From: Kiritimatiellaeota bacterium B1221
Lineage (GTDB): Bacteria; Verrucomicrobiota; Kiritimatiellia; SS1-B-03-39; UBA6053
Assembly (NCBI GenBank): GCA_029269125.1
Contig: JARHXX010000003.1
Location: forward strand, 124,001 to 188,000
Length of the DNA: 64,000 nt
Reading direction: 5' to 3'
The notes under the pieces were generated by a model that worked only from the letters and a program-made list of their open reading frames with translations, searched no databases and had not been told where the DNA came from. Of the stretch, positions 15,212 through 23,747 are shown piece by piece; the first letter of the stretch is position 1; each line of letters opens with the position of its first letter. The translations under genes and the position numbers were made by a program.

Positions 15212-16446
15212 ACATCAGGTTCTCATTTTTATGCCTCATTTTCGGTGCATATCTGATAACGGGATGTCAGGCGCCTAAGGTCAGAGAAGGCGCTTATGAA
15301 CCCTTTGAAGGCACCCCTCCGAAAAAAAACTATCATGTCACCGGCGGCCCGCGTTCCCAAAAACGGCAAGACCCCTTTCAGCTGGAGGCGGGTGAATATA
15401 TTAAGATCAGTCATGTTGCTGAGGGGGATAAAACGGAAGCCGAGGCTATTGGTGAGGCCGGGGAGTTTGAACCTGAACATGTTTCCAGTGCCCAAAGTTT
15501 TGCCAGCACGGATAAGATTCGCAGTTTTTCCGAATCGTCTCAAATCAAATACAAAATGGGCCCGGGGGATATTTTCAGTTTTCTGGTTCGGGGTCGGGAC
15601 GACATTTCCCGGGAGGATATTGTGGTTGCACCGGATGGGCTGGTTTCCCTGCCCCGGGTCGGGGTGTTTAATATTGAAGGGATGACCATTCCGGAAGCCA
15701 CCAACTACGCGGTGGAGAAACTTTCTAAATTTTATGACAATCCCGATGTAAGTCTGCAACTGAGTTTCGTGAATAACAATCAGGTGTATGTCTTGGGCCG
15801 GGTCGCCAATCCGGGTGCCGTTCATTTTACGGGTCAAGGCACTTTGCTGGAAGCCCTTTCCCTCGCGGGGGGATTGCCTGCGGATACCCGCCTCTCCTTC
15901 CTGAGTCGTTGCATGATTGTGCGCGGGAACGAAATGCTGATCTGGATCGATTTGCGCGAATTGCTCGAAAAAGGCAATTTGGCTCTGAATACCAAACTCC
16001 AAAATGGGGACTTTATTTTTATTCCGCAAAGTGAAGATCAATTGGCTTATGTCATGGGCGAAGTGGAACGCCCCGGGGTGTTGGTGCTGCGTTCGCAAAT
16101 GACCATCCTGGATGCGGTGATGCGTTCTGGCGGTATTACCATGAGCGCGGAACCGGAAAATATCTTCCTGGTGCGTTCGGTTGACGGCAAGGGCTATGTG
16201 ACTCAAATCAATTTAAATGATATGATTTCCAAAGCGGATATGCGGGAGAATTTTATACTGCGGGATGGCGATATCGTGTATGCCGCCCCCTCAAAACTGG
16301 GAAGTTTCAACACCTTTCTTATTCAACTCTTGCCGAGTATGAAGGCCATTGACTTCAGCATTGATACCGCGGAATCCTTCGGTGCCATGGCGGAGCTGCG
16401 GAACAGGTTGTGGGGTCAGGAAGGGTTTATCAATGGAAGTAATTAA
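15208..16446 (+). CDS. polysaccharide export lipoprotein (Wza/SLBB family)
   Basis: The ATG at 15208 (ATGA overlap with the preceding gene) gives 412 residues. It begins with a lipoprotein signal peptide, MNIRFSFLCLIFGAYLITGC, whose lipobox places lipidation on Cys20. The polysaccharide export domain starts near KYKMGPGDIFSFLVRGRDD and is followed by two or three SLBB-type domains (QVYVLGRVANPGAVHFTGQG; AYVMGEVERPGVLVL). Such proteins form the outer-membrane channel for capsule or EPS. An in-frame start 72 bp upstream exists but would bury the signal peptide. It pairs with the downstream Wzc-like protein. Confidence 0.92.
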   Translation: MNIRFSFLCLIFGAYLITGCQAPKVREGAYEPFEGTPPKKNYHVTGGPRSQKRQDPFQLEAGEYIKISHVAEGDKTEAEAIGEAGEFEPEHVSSAQSFASTDKIRSFSESSQIKYKMGPGDIFSFLVRGRDDISREDIVVAPDGLVSLPRVGVFNIEGMTIPEATNYAVEKLSKFYDNPDVSLQLSFVNNNQVYVLGRVANPGAVHFTGQGTLLEALSLAGGLPADTRLSFLSRCMIVRGNEMLIWIDLRELLEKGNLALNTKLQNGDFIFIPQSEDQLAYVMGEVERPGVLVLRSQMTILDAVMRSGGITMSAEPENIFLVRSVDGKGYVTQINLNDMISKADMRENFILRDGDIVYAAPSKLGSFNTFLIQLLPSMKAIDFSIDTAESFGAMAELRNRLWGQEGFINGSN

Positions 16447-16448
16447 GT

Positions 16449-18659
16449 ATGATTCCTGAAAACGTCGCTACTCAACGCCTGCAGCACCTGGAAAAAGGGA
16501 AGAAACGTAAACCGTTTTTGATTATCGATTTTGCATTGCGCCGGGGCCCGGTTATTCTCCTGGTCGGCACACTGTGCAGTGTGCTTTTGATGCTGTTACT
16601 GATTCCCAAGGTCAATCCCCTGTATGAAGCGGATGGGTTGTTGCTTATTGATCCGACCAAAGAGGTCACCCTCAACGGACGGGAAAAAGATCAAATTCCC
16701 GGAGATTTCGGCGATTGGACCCGGACCCAGATCAGCCGGATGACTTCGGAGGATGTTTTGGTGGAAGCTATCCGCAGAACGCCGGTGGAGACGCTTCCCG
16801 ATTTTCTGAGAGAAAATCCCGATCATCCTGCCAACCCCTTCCGTCTCATGAAGCGGATAAAAATTCAGGAAATTCCCCGCACATATCTGATTCGCCTCTC
16901 CATTCGAAGTGATGAACCGGACGGTATCGCCGAAATGCTGAACAGGGTGATGGAGGTGTATCTTGAAAAAATTGAGCATGAATTTGAAAGCACCTATGTA
17001 CGCAGAAAAGAGTATTTGCAGGCGGAGCGGGACAAGATCTCGTCGCGTTTGAAAATTGAGGAGGAACGCTTGCTGGCACTCGCGGAAACGGTGCCCAACA
17101 AATCTTTTCTGCATGAAAATTATACTGTGCACCTCAACAAGGTTGAGCAATTACAGCGTTTGTATTGGGAAGCCTTTTCAGCATCGGCTGAAACCCAGGC
17201 GCAACTGAATAAAGTGAAAGAGGACCGCAAACGCATCTCCGAAATGAGTCTGCAGTCGTTTGCGGATGAACGGGTCGCAGACAACTTCGGAATTAACCGC
17301 ATCGAGCAATGGACCTACGAACAGCTTCAGAAAATGCGGGCGCAAATTGATGGCTTAACACCTGAAAATCCGGACCGGGTCTATGTCGAGTCACGCATGA
17401 AGGCGATGAATGAATACTTGGGCATCTACAAGCAAAGGGTCAATGACGAAACCATCAAGAACCTGAAAGAAAAGCAGGAATACGAATTAGAGACCCAGGA
17501 GATTTTAGCGAAAAGCGCAGCCGAAGCAGGTAAAAAGCGGGTGGAGCAATTGGGCAAAAGGTTGCAGGAGGCCCGGGACGAAGCCGCCAAAATATCCATG
17601 GCCATTTTTCAGGCGACTGAACCCACATTTGCGCGCACCCAGTTACGTGACCGTTTGCAGGCTCTGGATAACCGCATCGATGATACCGAGATGGAGGCCA
17701 AAGCGCCTCTGCGGGTGCGCATTGATAAATCGGCATCCACACCGCAGGAACCCACCAGCACCAATGCCATTACCCTGCTCCTGTTTGCGGTGGTGGTCGG
17801 TTTTGGTCCGATCGGTGCCGCCGTCTTGGTTTACGAATTTGCGGATACCCGGATTCGCAACACCAAAGAAATTGAGCTGACGTTGGGGGGTAAGGGTCCT
17901 GATCCCATCAATGCCTATGTGCAGCCTTTGGATAAAAATGACGGTTTTCACCGGGTCACCCTGGATGCTCCGGATCACAATGTCACCCATCATATTTTTC
18001 AATTGGCCAGCCGCATGGCCAATGACCACAACCGTTTTGGTGGTCAGAGTTATGTTGTGGTGGGACTGGGCCGCCATTGCGGCACGACCTCGCTGAGTTT
18101 GAATTTGGCCCATGCTTTAAACACCCTCTGTGGAAAGGTGTTGCTGTTGGAAATCTCTCCATTGCATCCGGGGCTGGTGAAAATGATCGATTGCAAACAG
18201 GCCAAAGGCATTGAACAGTTTCTGTCATCCAAAATCGATGAAAGTCCGCTACTGGTTCATGACGAGGAAAGAAAGATCGATTGTATTTTCAGTGAGGGTC
18301 AAGAGCCTTTGATTCCGTTGGGACGCTTTCCGCAGTTGATCGATGAATTAAAGTTACAGTATGACCTCATTCTCATTGATGCCGGTGCTTATCCTGAAGA
18401 TATCAGCAACCACGTGATAAATCATGCGGATGCTTTATTATTGGTGGCCCGTTATAAACATTCTTATTTTGCAGACCTTCGGAAAGCGATCGATTTGGCC
18501 ACCCAAACCGGGGTTTCCGCGATCTCAGCCGTGCTCAATTTTTCCGAGGTCCCTGAAACGCCCTGGTTGATTTCAGCTATCCAAAAAACTGTGGTTGCAA
18601 TTTCCATCCGCATGGACCACTTCAAATCCCGTCTCTTTTCCTTTCGGAGAAAATCATGA
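16449..18659 (+). CDS. Wzc-like polysaccharide co-polymerase with degenerate kinase domain
   Basis: This 736-residue protein is a chain-length/co-polymerase protein. A Wzz-type first membrane helix lies near residues 33-55. A long periplasmic coiled coil follows (for example LKEKQEYELETQEILAKSAA), then a second helix near 437-463. The cytoplasmic C-terminus resembles a BY-kinase, but where Walker A (GEGKST) should be it reads GLGRHCGTTS (539-548), with no Lys. The Walker B-like YDLILIDAG remains. The C-terminal tail (RLFSFRRKS) has no Tyr cluster. It is therefore probably inactive as a kinase and structural, acting with the Wza-like exporter encoded just upstream. Confidence 0.85.
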   Translation: MIPENVATQRLQHLEKGKKRKPFLIIDFALRRGPVILLVGTLCSVLLMLLLIPKVNPLYEADGLLLIDPTKEVTLNGREKDQIPGDFGDWTRTQISRMTSEDVLVEAIRRTPVETLPDFLRENPDHPANPFRLMKRIKIQEIPRTYLIRLSIRSDEPDGIAEMLNRVMEVYLEKIEHEFESTYVRRKEYLQAERDKISSRLKIEEERLLALAETVPNKSFLHENYTVHLNKVEQLQRLYWEAFSASAETQAQLNKVKEDRKRISEMSLQSFADERVADNFGINRIEQWTYEQLQKMRAQIDGLTPENPDRVYVESRMKAMNEYLGIYKQRVNDETIKNLKEKQEYELETQEILAKSAAEAGKKRVEQLGKRLQEARDEAAKISMAIFQATEPTFARTQLRDRLQALDNRIDDTEMEAKAPLRVRIDKSASTPQEPTSTNAITLLLFAVVVGFGPIGAAVLVYEFADTRIRNTKEIELTLGGKGPDPINAYVQPLDKNDGFHRVTLDAPDHNVTHHIFQLASRMANDHNRFGGQSYVVVGLGRHCGTTSLSLNLAHALNTLCGKVLLLEISPLHPGLVKMIDCKQAKGIEQFLSSKIDESPLLVHDEERKIDCIFSEGQEPLIPLGRFPQLIDELKLQYDLILIDAGAYPEDISNHVINHADALLLVARYKHSYFADLRKAIDLATQTGVSAISAVLNFSEVPETPWLISAIQKTVVAISIRMDHFKSRLFSFRRKS

Positions 18660-19267
18660 CCGACCCTATAAAAACCTGCGTAGTAAGTATCGTCATTGGC
18701 GAAGCGTATCAGGAAGTATTCAACCGCTACTCACGTGAGCGGCTGGAGAACTACTGTGAAAAACATGGATATGATCTTAAAATCATCACCGAAGCCATAC
18801 GGGAATTACCGGGCAAAAAATACACCTGGCAAAAATTGCTGTTACCGGAATGTGATTGGTGGCGGGATTACGATCAGGTCGTCTTTTTAGATTCGGATAT
18901 ACTTATCGCCAAGGATGCCCCGGCTTTACCGGTTCTACCTGCGGGTAAATTGGGTGGGGTTCCCGATAAGCTCCCCTACCAGATGAACAGTGGTGTGCTG
19001 GTGTATGTCCCGGACGACACCATGGCGGATTGTTTTAAAGAAGCGCTTAAAAATGAGGATCCCTTCTGGGATCAGAAAGCCCTGACCCGGGTGATGCTTT
19101 ACCGCTATATGGAAGAGCCTATTGACGGGCGGTTTAACCGTCAGTTCTATTTTAAGTGTTGGTCTGTGTGGAGTTCACTGTTTAGACGCCAATGGTTTTA
19201 TCACGCCTGCCACGGTAAATTAAAACTGCCCTTTATTTCCGCCTGGTTGCGGATGACGTTTCGTTAA
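18656..19267 (+). CDS. GT8-like glycosyltransferase
   Basis: This 203-residue protein has a compact GT-A fold. The metal-binding DSD is at 79-81 within VVFLDSDILI, followed by the family pattern PYQMNSGVLVYVPDD and an aromatic C-terminus. This resembles GT8/GT34-type transferases (LgtC or glycogenin-like). It overlaps the Wzc-like gene by 4 bp and ends the first EPS operon, where it meets the leftward operon head to head with only 3 bp between stop codons. Confidence 0.75.
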   Translation: MTDPIKTCVVSIVIGEAYQEVFNRYSRERLENYCEKHGYDLKIITEAIRELPGKKYTWQKLLLPECDWWRDYDQVVFLDSDILIAKDAPALPVLPAGKLGGVPDKLPYQMNSGVLVYVPDDTMADCFKEALKNEDPFWDQKALTRVMLYRYMEEPIDGRFNRQFYFKCWSVWSSLFRRQWFYHACHGKLKLPFISAWLRMTFR

Positions 19268-19270
19268 TGC

Positions 19271-19906
19271 TTAAAACCAGTCGCTGAGATGGGAATCCTT
19301 AAAGATATCGATTCCCAGAAAGCTCTTTAGAAAATAAAGCAACAACAGCAGCCCCACGCCAACAATTGCGGCCACCACCAGCACAATCAGAATGGTGACC
19401 AGAATCATACTGCCTAAGCCAAAAATAACCTGCCCCCAGTGAATCAGTTTCCCGAACAATGAGAGTTTTTCTTCCTCACCGGACTGTGAAACCTCCTGAT
19501 ATTCAAGCTCATGCTGTCGTTCGTCATAAGCCTCGTGCGCCATTTTCAGCACTTTCAGTAAGGATTCGCGGTCATAAGGTTTGAGCAAGTAATGAAATAA
19601 AGCATTTGAATTCAGTGCTTCGACCAAAAAATTAGGCTCGCTGTGCCCGGTGACCAGGATACGAATGAGGGGGGACTCCCGGAATTGGAGGCGTCGGCAA
19701 TAGGTTAAGCCCTGCTCACCATCCATCTCATGATCACAGAGCAGGATTTTAATATCCGGTGTTCGGGCGAGAATATTTTCGGCCTCGACTGTATTGGGGG
19801 CCACAAACACATCATAAAATTCCGCCAACAGACGTTTGCAGCATTCTGCTTGTATGGGGTCATCCTCAACCAGAAGCACCCCGGGTTTGGCCTGGAGTTT
19901 CCTCAT
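19271..19906 (-). CDS. membrane-anchored response-regulator receiver protein
   Basis: The ATG at 19906 overlaps the preceding glycosyltransferase stop (ATGA), giving 211 residues. Residues 9-125 are a receiver domain with the acidic pair (VLLVEDDP), phospho-acceptor D58 in LLCDHEMDG, T86 in ILVTGHSE and K109 in YLLKPYD. Instead of a DNA-binding output there is a charged linker and then two closely spaced hydrophobic segments (about 150-200: GLGSMILVTILIVLVVAAIV; GVGLLLLLYFLKSFLG). Membrane-tethered stand-alone receivers are uncommon. Its position as last gene of an EPS operon suggests phospho-dependent control of the synthesis complex, which is inference. Confidence 0.85.
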   Translation of the reverse strand: MRKLQAKPGVLLVEDDPIQAECCKRLLAEFYDVFVAPNTVEAENILARTPDIKILLCDHEMDGEQGLTYCRRLQFRESPLIRILVTGHSEPNFLVEALNSNALFHYLLKPYDRESLLKVLKMAHEAYDERQHELEYQEVSQSGEEEKLSLFGKLIHWGQVIFGLGSMILVTILIVLVVAAIVGVGLLLLLYFLKSFLGIDIFKDSHLSDWF

Positions 19907-21000
19907 TGCGTCAACAGATCCCTGAAAAAGGCCGCATATTGTTTGCAGACCACGGGCCAATCAAATCGGTCCACCAATTCTGCACGTGCCCGGGTTTGTT
20001 GGCCGGGGCTTTTGGGATGTTGCAGTTGTTGTTTTAAAGTGTTTACCAGCGCGTCATGATGGGAGGTGTCCAGAAAAACACCATGCTCTCCCAAAATCCA
20101 TCGGGTGGTCGGCGTGTCATGGGCAATCACCGTTTTTCCGCAGGCCGCAGCTTCGATGTAGATATTTCCAAAAGCTTCTTCTCGGCTGAGGTGCATAAAC
20201 AAATCCCCGCTTCGATATACTGCCGGCATTTGATCCATGGGAACGGTAATGCGGTGATATCGATCGCCCAGCAGTTCTTTGCCCAGGGTGTCCCAGGGCT
20301 CCCGCATAGGACCATCTCCGGCCAACAGCAAATGAACATTGTCCAATGCCGCCACCGCCCGGATCCCCAAATCAGGATATTTGGATTCGATCAGGGCACT
20401 GACCATGCAAACCACCGGCGCATCTTCGGGGATGCCAAAGCGTGATTTTTCAGAATTTCCGGGGGTGAATTGATCAGTGAGCACTCCGTTGGGAATCAGG
20501 ACCGAGGGCCATTGCGCATGGTTTCGTTCATAATACTCCGGGTTCGTGCACACCAAACCTTCACAGCCAAAATACCGATATTCACGGTTTGAGGTATGGG
20601 CCGCCCAATCGCCATTCTCCGTGATGTAGACATGCAGCGGTTTCTTTTTTCTGCGGCCGAAGCGTAATGCCCAATTCACAAAGGGGTAGCTGCAGGTTAC
20701 CGTGATATCAAATTCTTTTTTTAACCCTTTGCGCAAGATGGACGGAACGAAGCTTAATTCTTCCCAACGATATTCAGAGCGGAGCGGCGGGAACTTCGGA
20801 TAGGATTCGAAGGCGGTGCGGTTCTTTTTTTTGCCCTGAATATAGTGATAGGGGCGTCCCGGAATTTCCGGACCGGTTCCCATCAGGGTCACCTCAAACC
20901 CCTCCTCACATAATCCGGCACCAATTTGTTCGAATGCGACCTCCGCTCCGCGGGCGACATCATGCAATCCCGGCAACACAAATAGAATTTTAGGTTTCAT
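19903..21000 (-). CDS. GT4-family glycosyltransferase
   Basis: This 365-residue GT-B enzyme has an N-terminal half with KILFVLPGLHDVARGAEVAF (a typical acceptor-domain loop). The GT4 donor domain has CMVSALIESKYPDLGIRAVA, HLLLAGDGPM and the EX7E-like stretch EEAFGNIYIEAAACGKTVIA. It overlaps genes on both sides by 4 bp within the leftward EPS operon. Donor sugar is unknown. Confidence 0.88.
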   Translation of the reverse strand: MKPKILFVLPGLHDVARGAEVAFEQIGAGLCEEGFEVTLMGTGPEIPGRPYHYIQGKKKNRTAFESYPKFPPLRSEYRWEELSFVPSILRKGLKKEFDITVTCSYPFVNWALRFGRRKKKPLHVYITENGDWAAHTSNREYRYFGCEGLVCTNPEYYERNHAQWPSVLIPNGVLTDQFTPGNSEKSRFGIPEDAPVVCMVSALIESKYPDLGIRAVAALDNVHLLLAGDGPMREPWDTLGKELLGDRYHRITVPMDQMPAVYRSGDLFMHLSREEAFGNIYIEAAACGKTVIAHDTPTTRWILGEHGVFLDTSHHDALVNTLKQQLQHPKSPGQQTRARAELVDRFDWPVVCKQYAAFFRDLLTQ

Positions 21001-21974
21001 TTACGGTCAGGGTCCAGTGGATGGGTTAAGGTGGAAAATCCCGATTTGATACTTTTGTATTTTAGAGTTTTCCGGCGGCCGGTGGCGAAGAGCCAAATGA
21101 CCCGCATACCGAAGGCATAAATGTACACGGCGCGCACCCACAGGGCGGCAACCCGGCCATAACAACAACGCTGCACCATAAAACGGGCTTTCCAGGTAAG
21201 AATTTCCCGGCGTTTATCCAGTAGACGGGTCGTGTCCGAAGAGCCGCCGCCAAAGTGGGTGATGGATGCGGTGGGGTCAAAGTAGATTTTCCAGCCAAAG
21301 CTGCGGAGGCGGTAACACCATTCGCAATCTTCGCCATAGAAGAAAAAATCTTCATTTAAAACACCGGCTTTCCGAATAGCTTCCGTGCGCAACAACATGA
21401 ACGCGCCCCCCACCCACTCCACTTCCCTGGAAACCGCGGTTTCCCGGTCCCAATCCATATCCTCCAATTCCGCCCAATGAAACCATTTGGGGAGGATATA
21501 GGGCAATCCCAGCGCCCGTGCGGTTTCCCGGTCCGGCCGCGGGAATTTACGACAGACATTTTGCACGCTGCCATCCGCATTTCTCAGCATACAGGAAAAA
21601 GCTCCGGCATCTGTATGCTCCCGCATCCACTCCATACTCAATTTCAAAGCGCCGGCATGTACAAGGGTGTCGCTGTTTAAGAGAAGTTGATAAGGGGGAC
21701 AGCTTTCCTGTTCCAGGCATTGGTTGATCGAGGCATTGTTGCCGCCGGCAAATCCCAGATTTTTGGGCAAAGGCAAGAATTCCACCCAGTCGGACCAAGC
21801 TTCTTTTGTGAGAATTTCTTCAAAGCGGGGCACGGAGTCATCGCCGGAGGCATTGTCGATGAGCATCACTTTGAAATCAGCATAATTCGCACGTTCTTTG
21901 GCCAGAGAATACAGGCAGTCGATCGTTAAATCCGGGGTGCGGTAATTTAATAAATGGATGACCAATTCATGCAT
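20997..21974 (-). CDS. GT2-family glycosyltransferase (rhamnosyltransferase-like)
   Basis: This 325-residue enzyme has VIHLLNYRTPDLTIDCLYSL, VMLIDNASGDDSVPRFEE, PKNLGFAGGNNASI and LLLNSDTLVHAGAL (the metal-binding position), then VGGAFMLLRTEAIRKAGVLN and FFFYGEDCEWCYRLR. These are the signature blocks of the WbbL/RfbF rhamnosyltransferase-like GT2 group; the actual sugar is not established. A weakly hydrophobic C-terminal segment may contact the membrane. It begins 1 bp after the stop of the preceding gene. Confidence 0.87.
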   Translation of the reverse strand: MHELVIHLLNYRTPDLTIDCLYSLAKERANYADFKVMLIDNASGDDSVPRFEEILTKEAWSDWVEFLPLPKNLGFAGGNNASINQCLEQESCPPYQLLLNSDTLVHAGALKLSMEWMREHTDAGAFSCMLRNADGSVQNVCRKFPRPDRETARALGLPYILPKWFHWAELEDMDWDRETAVSREVEWVGGAFMLLRTEAIRKAGVLNEDFFFYGEDCEWCYRLRSFGWKIYFDPTASITHFGGGSSDTTRLLDKRREILTWKARFMVQRCCYGRVAALWVRAVYIYAFGMRVIWLFATGRRKTLKYKSIKSGFSTLTHPLDPDRK

Positions 21975-21975
21975 A

Positions 21976-23391
21976 TTACCCTTCCTCCATATTGCTCATT
22001 TTCCGCAAGAGCCGTTGCAAGCCCACCCTGAAAAACAGGCTGATTTCGCCGGTGAGTTTCCGGTTTTTGATATAGTTCAAGGCGTAGACATTGAGAATCA
22101 GGGATGAGGGTTGCTGCGGCAACAGCAATTCATCATAAAATACCCCGGGAAAGTATTCCGGGATTTTCTCGAAGCGATCCTCTGCGTCTTCGGGCGTAAT
22201 GGGGGCATGTCCGCAAAGATAAAGCTGTTTACGCAAGACGGACACCAGCAAGGGCCAACGATCGAGGCTCAGCCCCTGAAAGCAACCGGTAAATATATTC
22301 TTTTTGACCCTGACAAATTCGGGGCACATCCGGGGTTGCTTCCGGGCATCCAGAATGGTCTTTTTTGTGTAGTTTCCCGATCCGGTCAATCGAATCAGAC
22401 TATAGAAAACGAAAAATCCGGGGAGGAACAGTAACCAGAGGATAAAAGAAAACACCTGACCAAAGAAGATATTCATGAAATCAGACAAGGGGGTGGATTT
22501 TCCCACATCGCCGAGGAGCAGTGAATCATCCAGTCGCAAGGAGTCGCCGGTGTCGGGATCGATGAGTAAATTTCCGGCGACAATTTTTTGTTCGATGCTT
22601 AAATTTCGTCCAATGTAACTGCCATCCAGAATCACGCAGTCTTTAAGTTCAGTCTGGGCATCGATGACCACTGAATTTCCAATCACCGCATGGGGACCAA
22701 TGGCATTTAGAGGGGACAGCCGCACATCATTTCCAATCATGACCGGCGGTTCCATAATCACTGAAGGCGGAATCACCACATTGTACCCGATATGGGATCC
22801 TTCACTTAATTCGTAGCCGGGGGCCAGATAATGAGAGATTTCCCCCTGAATAATCCGCAGGTTCAAATCAAAATAGCTTTTGGCGCTCTCAATGCCATAA
22901 GCGGAAAACCCGGTTGAACTTTCGGGGAGTGCGGATGGGGATTGCCCTGCTAAAAATGGGGTTAGATGTGCGCTGTCCGCACTGTAAAATCCATAGTCGA
23001 TTTCCCCGGCTCCTAAACGGCAACTTTCCCCGGCCGCGAGGGCCGAAATCGATTTTTGTTGCCGTAAAGGGAAGCTGGGCTGGCGAAGATAGAGCACGCC
23101 GTCTTTCCAGAGGTCAGGATTCCGCAGGGGAAAACGGTCGGGTTCTTCGCCCTCTTTTTGAAAGCTGTAAGAGATCTGGACGCCCCAGCGTTCTCCGTCG
23201 CCGGCATATTCTTCAATGAGATACCCACCATTTCCCAAAACCAACCGGATATCGCGAATGCCCAAGTCGACGCAGCATTCAACCCAATATTCTAAAATGG
23301 GGCGGTTGCCGACAGGCAGCAGGATCCAGGGCCGCTCTTCAGGATCAGGGAGCCACGCCAGGGAGCCACCGGTATGCAGGAGCGCTTTCAT
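21976..23391 (-). CDS. degenerate sugar nucleotidyltransferase / beta-helix / phosphoglycosyltransferase-like fusion
   Basis: This 471-residue protein has three parts. Residues 1-110 resemble a sugar-nucleotide pyrophosphorylase (RPWILLPVGNRPILEYWVEC), but the GxGTRL signature is replaced by GGSLAWL. Residues 200-275 are a hexapeptide left-handed beta-helix (VMIGNDVRLSPLNAIGPHAV). Residues 305-460 have a membrane segment and then a sequence that aligns with the WcaJ/PglC domain: LSLDRWPLLVSVLRKQLYLC corresponds to the normal SLDELPQLFNVLTGDMSLVG. The catalytic Asp-Glu pair is D377-R378 here, so activity is doubtful. A scaffold or regulatory role beside the intact enzyme (23748-24482) is inferred. 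It overlaps the STAS gene by 4 bp. Confidence 0.75.
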   Translation of the reverse strand: MKALLHTGGSLAWLPDPEERPWILLPVGNRPILEYWVECCVDLGIRDIRLVLGNGGYLIEEYAGDGERWGVQISYSFQKEGEEPDRFPLRNPDLWKDGVLYLRQPSFPLRQQKSISALAAGESCRLGAGEIDYGFYSADSAHLTPFLAGQSPSALPESSTGFSAYGIESAKSYFDLNLRIIQGEISHYLAPGYELSEGSHIGYNVVIPPSVIMEPPVMIGNDVRLSPLNAIGPHAVIGNSVVIDAQTELKDCVILDGSYIGRNLSIEQKIVAGNLLIDPDTGDSLRLDDSLLLGDVGKSTPLSDFMNIFFGQVFSFILWLLFLPGFFVFYSLIRLTGSGNYTKKTILDARKQPRMCPEFVRVKKNIFTGCFQGLSLDRWPLLVSVLRKQLYLCGHAPITPEDAEDRFEKIPEYFPGVFYDELLLPQQPSSLILNVYALNYIKNRKLTGEISLFFRVGLQRLLRKMSNMEEG

Positions 23392-23729
23392 GCGCAGTTC
23401 CTAAGGGCTTCATCCAGATCATCGTAAATCGAGAAAATTTGATGTACCCGGGTTAGTTGGAAAACCATTCTCACCTTTTTATTCATGCTGCACAGCACCA
23501 GCTCTCCCCCCTGTGCCTGTATTTGTTTGTACATGGCGATGAGCAGGCCCAGACCTGCACTGTCGATCGCCGTGGTTTGCTGCAAATCGACAATCACGTA
23601 TTTGAGACCTCCATGGTTTTGAGACCAGTCTGTGAATTTCTGCCGCAGCTCATCCACTGATACGACATGCAGGTCGCCGATCAGTTCGATAATGCCGGTT
23701 CCGTTTTGTGTTTTAAATTCTGATTTCAC
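23388..23729 (-). CDS. STAS-domain protein (anti-sigma factor antagonist type)
   Basis: This 113-residue single STAS domain has the SpoIIAA/RsbV pattern: GTGIIELIGDL, then VDLQQTTAIDSAGLGLLIAM with the candidate phosphorylated Ser57 after Asp56, and LVLCSMNKKVRMVFQLTRVH. Such proteins are switched by Ser/Thr kinases and phosphatases and bind partner proteins. It lies between the initiating phosphoglycosyltransferase and the degenerate fusion protein, overlapping the latter by 4 bp. No anti-sigma kinase or sigma factor is nearby, so control of polysaccharide assembly is more likely than of transcription. Confidence 0.88.
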   Translation of the reverse strand: MKSEFKTQNGTGIIELIGDLHVVSVDELRQKFTDWSQNHGGLKYVIVDLQQTTAIDSAGLGLLIAMYKQIQAQGGELVLCSMNKKVRMVFQLTRVHQIFSIYDDLDEALRNCA

Positions 23730-23747
23730 CTGAATTCTCCCCTGGGG

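Noticed and set aside
15229-16206. 325-residue minus-strand open frame
   Set aside because: It lies entirely opposite the well-supported Wza-like lipoprotein gene, is His/Gln-rich without domain motifs, and has no operon context.
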